Assembly: GCF_018873765.1 (NCBI RefSeq)
Contig: NC_057926.1
Coordinates: 52,247,878 to 52,311,877, forward strand
Length of the DNA: 64,000 nucleotides
DNA from: Telopea speciosissima
Lineage: Eukaryota; Streptophyta; Magnoliopsida; Proteales; Proteaceae
Reading direction: 5' to 3'
This document shows positions 1-10,800 of this stretch, in pieces (the first letter of the stretch is position 1; each line of letters begins with the position of its first letter). The notes beneath the pieces were generated by a model, which made no database searches, had not been told where the DNA came from, and saw nothing but the letters and a program-made list of their open reading frames with translations. The position numbers and the translations under genes were made by a program.

Positions 1-1105
1 GATGCAGAAAGAGCGACAATCATAGGTCTTAAGAGAAGTGACAATTTTGAAGTGGGTTCATCTTGGCTTCATTTGTCATTGTCCACTCGCCTCATTGTCC
101 TTTAGGCATGGGAAACCATGTTGGGTGGTTAATGAAGGATATCCATTGGTTTTAGATTCTTGGAGATATTCAAAATGTCTTCTTATGAGGTCCTAGGTGT
201 CCTCTTTGGAATTTTGGACTTATTATATTTATTTGGTGTCAAATTTGAGACTAGTCAAATTTACTATCATCTGGCCTAGTTTAAACATTGATAGTGCATG
301 TCTAAACTCTTTTTTTTTTATATTTTATGATAGTGCATGTCTAAACTTAGTTTTCAACGGTCTTATTTTATTGTAGTGATTTTTTTTTGAAAAATCAATA
401 GAGGTATCACAATGTAGAAAGCTCATGAATTATACAAAAACTACAAGGGATCACAAAAAACAAACATGTAGGGCTATACTACAACAGTTTGGACCATTAT
501 TCAGTGTCCACCACCCTTGAGTTCAGTCTTTGCAGTTAGTGAACCGATAATGATGTCCACCATTCCTTATTTTAATAGCTACTTTATTTTGGTAGTTTAA
601 GTTGGTTCCAGTATTATTCTAGTTGTTTTTCTTTGGGCCTTTATTCAACAAGTCTTTTTATTACCTATCTAACCGAAGATTTCAAACGAAGTTATTTCAT
701 TTAGTATAGTTAAGGCCAAAAGATTGTTGGGTATCAATGTCCGGTAGATTTATATAGATTGGAGTTTTCCATTAATCCATTAGAATAGATTCTTCTACTT
801 CAATAGATCTCTTGATGGTGTGATGATTTGAGGCCCTCTTAGTCTGACACTTAGAGATCCATTGGTTTTACTACAACAGAACTTTTTTTTCTTTTTTTGG
901 CGGCGGGGGGGGGGGGTTTCTTTTCCTCGTTCTCTATTCTTCTTATTTTTCTGTTTATTTGTTGAAATATATTTTATCCATCCAAAATCCATCCATAGAC
1001 ACCATTACCGCCTAAACTTACAGCCAAAACTCCTACCTTAATCACCCACCTTAGATAACCCTTCAGAGCCATCGAGCTCAGTGACTCACTCCTTAAAAAA
1101 AAAGG

Positions 1106-1186
1106 CGTACCCAGTGCATGAGGCTTCCGCCACTGCGGGGTCTGGGGAGGGTCATAATGTATGCAGCCTTACCCCTGCTTACCAGT
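1106..1186 (-). repeat. partial Au-type SINE
   Basis: The plus strand reads TACCCAGTGCATGAGGC, then the GCGGGGTCTGGGGAGGGTC block, then CAGCCTTACCCCTGCTT. This is the reverse complement of the body of the Au SINE family known from many angiosperms. The tRNA-like half with the promoter boxes is missing: similarity stops near 1,186. A fuller copy lies at 2,833-2,975. Confidence 0.8.
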
Positions 1187-1326
1187 TAGAAATCACTAAA
1201 CTGAAAGGGACCAGCTTGACAACTGATGTTGTTTTATGCTTAAATGGTTTGGCTAAAGGATTTATGTTCTCTTCCAGCTTAATAACCTCCTCCTTTATTT
1301 GGGCTTTGGGATCAAGAGTGCAATAA

Positions 1327-1482
1327 ACACCATCCGAGTTAATAAGAAATGCTTTGAATGATCTAAATTTTCTTGACTTAACAAAATCTGCGGAAGGGAT
1401 TGACACACCATCCAAGTTAATAAGAAGTGCTTTGAATGATCTAAATCATCATGACTTAACATCATCTGCTTAAGGAATTAAC
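1327..1482. repeat. 78-bp tandem duplication
   Basis: Two head-to-tail copies (1,327-1,404 and 1,405-1,482), both starting ACACCATCC and containing TGCTTTGAATGATCTAAAT. They differ at scattered positions, so the duplication is not very recent. Confidence 0.8.
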
Positions 1483-1666
1483 CTCCAAAAGAAAGCTCAA
1501 AATCTAGTGTTAACTAAGGTGCTTGAAACCCAGCATACATATGGGCTACGAGTCGACCTGGTTATGATTGAGTAATTTATTGTTTTATACCTAACCTTAT
1601 TGCGAAGTAATGCTGCAAGTAATTTAGCTTAAGGATGTAATGAACAAAAATGGTTATCCTTATCAA

Positions 1667-1766
1667 CATAGTTGTCAAGGCCGGTGTCTTGGTCGCCTTG
1701 TTGGTGTTGCTTTGCGTCTAGGCCCCCTCCAATGCCTTGGGTCGCCTAGAAGCCATGACCACTATG
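1667..1766. mobile_element. 100-bp MITE with CATAGTTGTCA ends
   Basis: Starts CATAGTTGTCAAGGC and ends with an inverted, slightly degraded counterpart (GCCATGACCACTATG). The interior is rich in the GCCTAGG/CCTTG motifs of a widespread plant MITE group. Two larger relatives are at 15,740-16,021 and 47,382-47,800. No perfect flanking duplication is visible here. Confidence 0.6.
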
Positions 1767-1898
1767 CTCATAAATAACATTTCTGGTATTAGTTCTCTTG
1801 ATGTAATCCAGGTTGTAAGTGGGATAAGTATTCTGATTTCCAACCATCTATTACATGCTACAGTGCTACACTGAGTACACTTACCTTTATTTTTTCAG

Positions 1899-4800
1899 GT
1901 CCCTGCTATTGGCTACCAGTGGTTCTCTTCTTTTCCCCTGGATGACTATTTCTATGTGAAGCAAATAGCACCTTCACGAACCTTCTGCATTTATGAGGAG
2001 GTTTACTTCTAACTTTCCTCAATCTATAAGTGTATGTTTCATTTGTTTGTTGTTAGCAGGTCGGCATTGTGCAGTTAATGATGTGATGCAGTAGCTTGAT
2101 AGTTCATAAGAGTAAAAAATTGTGATATTTCAGCTTCCATTTGCTATATTTGTGCCTCGTTGGCCAATTGATATTTTTCTAGAGAATTTTAACATCTTTA
2201 TCTGCCCTCTCCCATGATTAACAGTCCCCTCCCTTCCCCCTTCCTAATAAGTAAAATAATTTCTTCAAGAAAAGAGAGAATCAAGGTAGTTAATTTCCAA
2301 AGTAGAAGGTTTTCGGGTTACTTTTTTGGCTGATGAATTGGCATCTTTCTTGTCATTTGGATGAACATGCTCATAAACATTTCTAAACTGCCATCTAGAC
2401 TAGAATATACACCTTGAGCTTTTTATACCTTGGTTTCCTTGGATCATAGGTGTCCTTTGTACAGTCTTTTTTGGATTGGATGGGAAATTTAGAATCAATA
2501 AAGACTCGTAGAAGTGAATGTAAAAAGCATTAAAAAATGTGTGAAATCAAACATGAAGAATTTATGCATTTACACTATCCCTGCAAGTTGAACAGTCAAT
2601 TATCGCAAAAACCACTGGTTTAGCCCTTTGGGCTCTTTCTAAATGGGTTTCCAATCAATAGGGTGCCCAGTTACTGCACTTTTTAAAAAATAAAGACAAG
2701 CAAAATCAAAGATTAAAAAATGGTCAATAAGGAACCGAGCTCGAAAGCAGCATACTATCTACCTTTCACTGGAAAAGACTTACAATTTAATCAGGAAAAC
2801 CTTCTAAATATTTCTTGAACAAATCCAGTAAAGGGTGTACCCAGTGCATGAGGCTCCCGCCACTGCGGGGTCTGGGAGGGTCATAATGTACGCAGCCTTA
2901 GCCCTGCTTTCGCAGAGAGGCTGTTTCCAGACTCTAATCCGTGACCACTTGGTCACAATGGAGCAACTTTACCATTACCTTACTTGAACAAATCCTGTAA
3001 TCCAGTTATTTACTGGAAATGAAATTTTAAAGCCCCAAACACTTCTAGCAAAATAATTACAATGAACAAATCGATGATTCACTTTCTTCAGCAATGAAAC
3101 TATGCTTGTTAAGGTGGTCAACTTTCTATCCTTTGTTATTGTCTATTTTCTTCTACATGATTTTTTTGGTTAAATTATTTTCTTTTAGCTTGTTCTGTTC
3201 ATTCAAATCTAAGGGATTTCTATTCATATATTTAACATTGTCCTTCAAGCCACATCTGTTGAAACTGAAGCTACATGAAAATTGCTTGTAGGTGGAGAAA
3301 TTACGCAAAGCTGGATTGATTCAAGGGGGTTCAGCAGACAATGCCCTTGTTTGTAGGTAACATGCTTCATCTATTTTATGCATTGCACTCAACAATTAAC
3401 CATCTGATTAAGATTACTCATTTGGATGGCAAGAGAAAGTATGGGAAAAGGTACAATACACTGGATGACATTGTGCAAGTCAGTCAATTGGTTTCTTTTG
3501 ATTTGCTACAAACTTTCAGTTATGATCAGCCCACAGGGTGGCTTAGTGGCAGCTCTATGTATTCATCTACAATTCAACACTCAAAAGAGAGGCATGAGGG
3601 ATTGAGGATGGGAGGTCTGTATGGGCTTGGTCTGCTTGTTATAACCTGTTTCTAGTGCGGGACAGAAATCGAAAACAGGATTGAAGGAGGTAGAAGAAGA
3701 AACCAGAGGGGGAGGGGAGAAATCACACAGAAGAAAGGAGAAGAAGGAGACGCAGCAAAAGAAGGGAGCGTTCAAGAAAGGGGGGGTGGGGGTGTGCACA
3801 CGCACAAACTCAATTTTCTTTTAATTCATTCTTGCATATCCTTATGATGGGGGGGGGGATTACATCTATTTATAAAACCCAAAAATAAAGACTATTAATT
3901 ACTTACTAAAACCAGACTAACTAAAATAGAAACCCCTAAAACTCAAATCGGAAATTTCCCTATATGTCTAATGACTACCTTAAAATAAAAGATTACATAA
4001 TAATTTCCCAAATAAAATAAACTTCCAAAAATCCTACTAGATCCAAACACTCAAACTGGACCCGGTTCAACTGGGTTTGGGTCGGTCCAATGTTGTACAC
4101 CAGTTGGGTTGGCCCGGTCCAAGATTGTCCTGCATCAACTCTCCCGATGTTGAGAAAAACTCGACCACGAGTTTAAAAAAAGGAGAGGATCAACACCACT
4201 CGATCAACATCCACGATCAACAACTTGGATGGGGTGAACGTACGAATGTAATCGTAAAGACAAGGGCGACACTCCTCAAAGTACTTCAAGGGATGACGAA
4301 TTCTACGTGCCCAACCTTAACGTCGTCGAATGTATCCATAGGGCCATATGTGTCGCCTTCCATTGTGTTTTTGACCTTCATAGTTTCAATCTTAAGCTCC
4401 TTAGGATCCTCTTGGCTGGTCACGATCATCACAGTTGTTAAAGGGCCAAGCCCCTTGGTCTCGACCTCATTGTCCACTAATGCGACCATATTGCTTTCGA
4501 CGTCTTCCACATCAGTGTCGGTAACAGGAACTTCGCGGGCTGGATCTTCCTTGAAGACAGAAATTACTGAAACTTCTTCATTCTCAATCAACGTTGCTTC
4601 AACGTCAGGCTCTTTAGGGACTGTCCTATTAGCAGGCAGCGCAGCCATTTGCATTTCATGGGTAACTGGAAGGTTTTTCAAGACCTCTCCAATCAAACGA
4701 TCCAACCGTTCAAGTCTCGAGAGCTCTTCAGCCTGTGTTGATTTGTTCGTGAAATCCCATGACCATTCAGTATTGTAGTTCAATTGTAACTCACTTAGGC

Positions 4801-7800
4801 ATGAAAATTGAATATTCAGTGTACATCATCATAAATATTACGACCTTGAAGAACATTCCTTGCTGAAACGGCACTCAGGAGTGACTGATACTGGACAAAA
4901 GCTTGACAAACAATAGCAGACTGATGAAAGATCTTGATCTTTTCAACAAATCCACGAGGAGAAAACACTTGATGCAACGCTTTCACAGTTATAGGATAGA
5001 GCAGCTGGTGGATTGTAACTAAAAGAATTCGGTTAGGTTGTGGTTTGGGGAACATTGATGGCACAATTGTAACTACAATGAAGTTTATAAGGGCGGTGGC
5101 AGAATTGTAATTATGGCAAGTGCAACAACTAACGCAAAAGGGAATGGAATCTCACGTATAAGGTGAAGGGCAAACTGGGAAGTGGGTGAATAAAAGGATA
5201 AAACATAATTAATAAAAGACTGAAGTGGGGTAATATGTGGAAATAGGTCTTAAATGAAGGGCAAATAATAGAATAAAGATAAATTAGAAGGGCAGTTTAG
5301 GAAATTGAAAAGAGAAAGACACAAAAGGGGACTTTTGAGTTTGTGTGGAAGGAGATGGGGTTGGAGTTTTCAACAGAATACCTTTTTCACTGTATCGCTA
5401 GTTAGGGTTTTGCGGGAAACAAAGGGGAAGGTGGGGTTGGTGCTGGATGTGAAGAGGGTGGCAATGAAATGGGCCGGGGAGATGGAGAGCTACCGTGAGT
5501 CGTAGTGCCAGGTTTGACTCTGATACCAGATAATGCGGGATAGAAGTCGAAAAGAGGATTGAAGGAGGTAGAAGAAGAAACCAGAGGGGGAGGGGAGAAA
5601 TCACACAGAAGAAAGGGGAAGAAGGAGACGCAACAGAAGAATGGAGCATCCAAGAAGGGGGGCTGTGCACACGCACAAACTCAATTTTCTTTTAATTCAT
5701 TCTTGCATTTCCTTATGATGGGGGGATTACATCTATTTATAAAACCCAAAAATAAAGACTATTAATTACTTACTAAAATCCGACTAACTAAAATAGAAAT
5801 CCCTAAAACTCAAATTGGAAATTTCCCTATATGTCTAATGACTACCTTAAAATTAAAGATTACATAATAATTTCCAAAATAAAATAAACTTCCTAAAATC
5901 CTACTAGTTCCAAACACTCAAATTGGACCCGGTTCAATTGGGTTTGGGTCGGCCCGGTTCGAGATTGTCCTGCATCAGTTTCTTTGTCTGTCTTTGAATG
6001 GTTAGTGGCTCTATATGTGTTTAAAAGAGAATGGGTTGCTTTAACATATTGTTCTGATCAGCAGCCAGTCAATAGAGTTTTCTTAAAATGGTCATAGTTG
6101 TTATAACTTACGGTGACTTTACTGGGCTAAAATATTCCTTTCGCTCTAAGGTCATTTTATTAAGAAAATAACTATTACTTGACTTTCCTCCTTTGGTAGC
6201 GTAACTTAGCCTAACTTCCTGGAAAATTGATGTCTTCCTCTTGGAGGAAAGAAGTGGATGTATAGAAAATCAAAAGGAATTGCCACACACTTTACAATGT
6301 CATTTGTCCCTAGATTGGTGGTTCTTTGAAGAATGACATCCTTACTGGTAAGGAAATAATCTCTCAAAGGCTTTTAAATCCATATGGATACACAACCATC
6401 TGAAGAGTTTCCAGGTACATGAATCAGCTTTATCTTCAAATATACAGTATATCTCTTTTTCCAAATGCTCCAACATTGTGCACAAGGATTTCAGAGAACC
6501 ATAAGTTTAAAGGATATGGCTCCTGTATGCCATCTGTGAAGATGTTTCAACAGTCTTTTTGTGTTCCACTGCATTCCAGATATGGTGTTTTTCCAAATAT
6601 GCTTTTCAGGAATAAATGATAAACAAGGAATCCACCACTATTCTTGCTCTTAAAATCAATTAGCTGATTTTGAGTATATCTGTGGTACTCCTTGCCACAA
6701 AAAGATTTTGTAAAGGATTGAAGTGCTCTAAATGAAGACAAGTAGAAATGGAATTCCCTAACAGGAACAAATGTATACATAAAGGAACTAACCAATAACT
6801 AATTCTTTTTTAGTTCACTTTAATTAAGAATGTCAACTCTTCCTAAGCCCTATTAATGTAGTCCTAGATAGGTAGGAGACCTACTAGAAGCCAAACAACT
6901 GGATCAAATAACAAAAGGGGCTGCTGGTTCGAATGGACAGCACTAGGATTTAGGTCAATTCCTGGGGTTTGGGTTGGATATTGGGAAAAGGGTTTATATG
7001 GTATTAATGGGCAGGTCTAGGGGGTCAATATGGTATAAAAAGGTTAGGGTTTGGATGAGTTTTGAAATTCTACAATTCTGGACAGAATTGAGTTGCAGGT
7101 TTTGGGCTTTAATGGAGTTTGGGTTTATGGGATTCAAACAAAAAATAAAGGGGATCAATTGGGGGAAAGGATTAGAGGATTAGAAGAAGAATTTTGGCGT
7201 CAAACTTACTGGAGATTCCACTGGCAGTAAGCTTCGACAGTTGTGAAGGATAAAGCCACCTTCGAATATGAAGAAGATCCTCCCAGCCGTCACGGCGTAA
7301 GGAGTCAACCGGATTCCGCCAGTCCCTTTCCCCCACCTTGATAGAACCACAAGGATGCACACTCATAAGGAGCACAGGAGCAACAACAATGGCAGCCAAC
7401 AAGCAAAAGCTTTTTTCATTAATCAAATTCGTGTACAATGCTGGCCTCCCTTACAAACTTATATAGAAGACTCAAAAATAGACTTAGACACTAAAAAGGA
7501 ATGACCTAATCCTATCCTTAACCTATTAGGTCATTTAAATTGACTAGGAAACTAAAATACTAAAGGAAATAGACTCAAAACATGGCTGGACTTATAGAGT
7601 CCTAATCCAGCCCAACTTACATCACATGACCACTTAACCAAGTCACATGATCATTTAAATTGAACCAATTGGATGCAACCAATTTGAACCGGTTCAATTA
7701 GAAAACATAAAAATAAACTAAGTATTGGGCTAATCTCGTATGCAACCTATGTACCCCTAGTTTAGGCTCATTAAAGTGGCCTAATACATAGAAAACCCTT

Positions 7801-10800
7801 GGGAACAAAGGCCCAACATGTATATAACCCAACCCTAGGCCTATTTCTAAAGAAATAAGCCAATATCTATGATGAACCTGCATCAACTCTCCCCAACTTG
7901 AAAAAATTCGTCCTCGAATTTTGCAGTGATGAGGGGGAATCAACATGTGATCAGCAACTTTGACCATCCCCAAACAAAATTCCGATTAGGCAGGAACATT
8001 GGGGATAAAGTCTTCAATGCATGGAGCTTTCTCTTCGAAGAACCATGGTGGCATAACAAACTCTATGTGTTCGCTTGTGAATCAGCGAAAGAATGTCAAT
8101 GTCTCATCCATAGAGCCTTCAGTGTTAGCAACCTTCTCATCTAATGCATGAGACACAAGCTCCACCTCTTCAAGAGCAGCATCTTGAAGGTCATTGTTTT
8201 CCTTTGGAATGCTCTCAATCAACTTTTCATCTTCTACTGGTTCAGCCTTATCTATATTGGTTTCTTCAACATAGATCACTTCAGTAGGATCTTCTGTTGG
8301 TGCATCTGCCATTGGTGAAACTTCAAACACAGTTGATGCCACTTGCGTTTGAGTTGACATGTTCGGCAGTCCCTGTGGCTGTACAGTCGATGTGGTCACC
8401 TTTGGTTGTAACCCTTTTAGAGTAAATAAATGGTATAGACGGTGTCGATCAGGTAGGACACACGAGCTGTATTCAGGTTCAATCCAACCTTGTCGCTCGT
8501 CTAACCAATCACCACCTACTGCAATAAAACTCTTTGAATGTGGTACCGGCTGACACCAAGCACCATCATGGTATGAAGAACACCCAAATTCAACAAAGAC
8601 TTTACCTGTAGGCATGATGCAAATCTCTCCTGATTGGGACCGCATATCCACCACGGATTGTGAAATAATGTTGTTACGTCGCCTCTCATCAACAATTAAT
8701 ATGGTTGTGCTCCCATTGGGTAGACGAACTCGGGTCTTAAAAACGAATGGAGGTGGGTCTTTCGAGGCTTGGTTGGAGCTTCCCTCCGCCATAGCTTTGA
8801 TACCAATTAATGTAGTCCTAGATAGGTAGGAGACCTACTAGGAGCCAAACAACCGGATCAAATAACAAAAGGGGCTGCTGGTTCGAATGGACAGCACTAG
8901 GATTTAGGTCAATTCCTAGGGTTTGGGTTGGATATTGGGAAAAGGGTTTATAGGGTATTAATGGGCAGGTCTAGGGGGTCAATATGGTATAAAAAGGTTA
9001 GGGTTTGGATGAGTTTTGAAATTCTGCAATTCTGGACAGAATTGAGTTGCAGGTTTTGGGCTTTAATGGAGTTTGGGTTTATGGGATTCAAACAAAAAAT
9101 AAAGGGGATCAATTGGGGGAAAGGATTAGAGGATTAGAAGAAGAATTTTGGCGTCAAACTTACTAGAGATTCCACTAGCAGCAAGCTTCGACAGTTGTGA
9201 AGGATAAAGCCACCTTCGAATTTGAAGAAGATCCTCCTAGCCGTCACGGCGTAAGGAGTCAACCGGATTCCACCAGTCCCTTTCCACCTTGATAGAACCG
9301 CAAGGATGCACACTCATAAGGAGCACAGGAACAACAACAATGGCAGCCAACAAGCAAAAGCTTTTTTCATTAATCAAATTCGTATACAATGCTGGCCTCC
9401 CTTACAAACTTATATAGAAGACTCAAAAATAGACTTAGACACTAAAAAGGAATGGTCTAATCCTATCCCTAACCTATTAAGTAATTTAAATTGACTAGGA
9501 AACTAAAATACTAAAGGAAATAGACTCAAAACATGGCTGGACTTATAGAGTCCTAATCCAGCCCAACTTACATCACATGACCACTTAACCAAGTCACATG
9601 ATCACTTAAATTGAACCAATTGGATGCAACCAATTTGAACCGGTTCAATTAGAAAACATAAAAATAAACTAAGTATTGGGTTAATCTCGTATGCAACCTA
9701 TGTACCCCTAGTTTAGGCTCATTAAAGTGGCCTAATACATAAAAAAACCCTTGGGAACAAAGGCCCAACATGTATATAACCCAACCCTAGGCCTATTTCT
9801 ATAGAAATAAGCCAATATCTATGATGGACCTGCATCACCTATTGCCAAAAAAATTCCATGTCTCAGTTGTTTCAGTTTTTCCCAAATCAACTGTACTGTA
9901 CTTTATTTGACCTCAAAAGTTCTGTTTGCCTTTCCATTGGCAGTTCCATATCAAATTATCTATGAAGAAGCAATCCAATTAGGATTCCTCCCCATTTGAT
10001 TGAATGAATGTATCATCCTCTCGTTGTGTTCTAAGTGTTTGTAGAGAAGTATACGAGTTCTCCCTGGATCAGCAAACTCATGTAATTAGGAGTTTTAAGA
10101 GATTCCTGTTCAGTTAGTCCCAATTTTTAATTACTTAAATTTGATTAGAGCTTCCATGCCTTCTGCAGTGCCAGCAAAGGTTGGTTGAATCCACCGTTGC
10201 GTTTCCAAGATGAACCTTGTCGCCATAAGGTTTTAGATCTTGTGGGGGATTTTTCTCTTCTTGCGCAGAATGGTAATCAAGGGCTTCCAGTTGCACATAT
10301 TGTTGCTTACAAGGTATTTTTCTTACCTTTGTTAACTGTCTTCCATATATTTGCCCCATAAATTCATTTTGCTTTTCTTTTCTGAAATAATTGATGAAAT
10401 CAAACCAAGATATAGCATCCAGCTCTCAAGAATTGTTTCCCTTGGCATTGACATTTCCTGTTTAATATTGTTTATGATGGAGGACAGGTGGTTGTCATGG
10501 TTTTTAACTCTTATTTAGGTTTTTCCCTTTATATCATAAATCAAACTGAGTTATTACAATTTTATTTGGATTTCTCTTACCCAGATGAGCTGTTAGGGTC
10601 GTTCTTATCTGAGATACTTCCTGTGTTTCTTTAGTAGACTATTTCGGGAGACATTTTGGACTTTCTTTACGGATGATATTTGAAGCCATAATGTTGAGGG
10701 CATCTATAATGGGGGAAAAATATCTTTGGAAATCATACTCTCTACAGAATGCATTAGGAAACTTTTGTGGTTAGGAAGGCTGGACATGATGATTACAAGC

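Larger units (their letters stand above)
1..1898 (+). other. intron / upstream part of the LpxC gene, no coding exon seen
   Basis: No exon of the LpxC gene or of another gene could be recognised before 1,899. The first visible LpxC exon begins with a good acceptor (pyrimidine tract then CAG at 1,896-1,898), so this stretch is best read as intron, with the earlier exons off the left end. It contains a partial Au-type SINE, a 78-bp tandem duplication and a 100-bp MITE, each listed separately. Short open frames here (for example 1,081-1,326) lie across the SINE and are not gene-like. Confidence 0.6.
3653..5977 (-). mobile_element. non-autonomous LTR retrotransposon A, complete, with 5-bp TSD
   Basis: Two direct LTRs (3,653-4,137 and 5,531-5,977) flank a 1.4-kb interior, and GTTTC is duplicated on both sides (3,648-3,652 and 5,978-5,982). 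On the minus strand each LTR starts TGATGCAGG and ends in CCCGCA followed by a short TA-ending tail. Just inside the right LTR is TGGTATCAGAG, the usual initiator-Met tRNA primer site. Beside the left LTR is a short purine-rich stretch (GGGAGAG) suited to plus-strand priming. No gag, protease, integrase or reverse transcriptase is present, so it must have moved using enzymes of another element. The interior instead holds a PTB-like RRM fragment and an acidic open frame. The LTRs differ by a few percent plus one length difference. Confidence 0.92.
6854..9837 (-). mobile_element. non-autonomous LTR retrotransposon B, complete, with 5-bp TSD
   Basis: Two nearly identical LTRs of about 1,030 bp (6,854-7,885 and 8,808-9,837) flank a 922-bp interior. 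CCTAT is duplicated at 6,849-6,853 and 9,838-9,842. On the minus strand the LTR runs from TGATGCAGG to GACTACATTA, and the primer site TTGGTATCAAAGC follows the 5' LTR directly. Next to the 3' LTR the interior ends TTCAAGTTGGGGAGAGT after an AATTCGAGGACGAATT motif, as at the 3' end of many plant Ty3/gypsy elements. The very similar LTRs imply a fairly recent insertion. The LTR tips match those of element A, so the two look like relatives. Confidence 0.93.
3357..10168 (+). other. LpxC intron expanded by two LTR retrotransposons
   Basis: The intron begins GTAACATG after exon end 3,356 and closes with CTTCTGCAG at 10,168. About 5.3 kb of its 6.8 kb is made of two LTR elements (3,653-5,977 and 6,854-9,837), both opposite in orientation to the gene. 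The remaining 1.5 kb (3,357-3,652, 5,978-6,853 and 9,838-10,168) shows no other recognisable feature and is ordinary AT-rich intron. Confidence 0.85.

Noticed and set aside
3094-3655. Plus-strand ORFs of 65 and 104 aa around the second LpxC exon
   Set aside because: They are intron-derived frames on either side of the exon 3,292-3,356 and share no similarity with LpxC.
4077-4778. 233-aa plus-strand ORF
   Set aside because: It is antisense to the interior of retrotransposon A, Ser/Thr-rich as a mirror of the acidic frame, and crosses the LTR border.
6974-9137. Two identical 69-aa ORFs
   Set aside because: They are the same position in the two LTRs of retrotransposon B and have no coding features.
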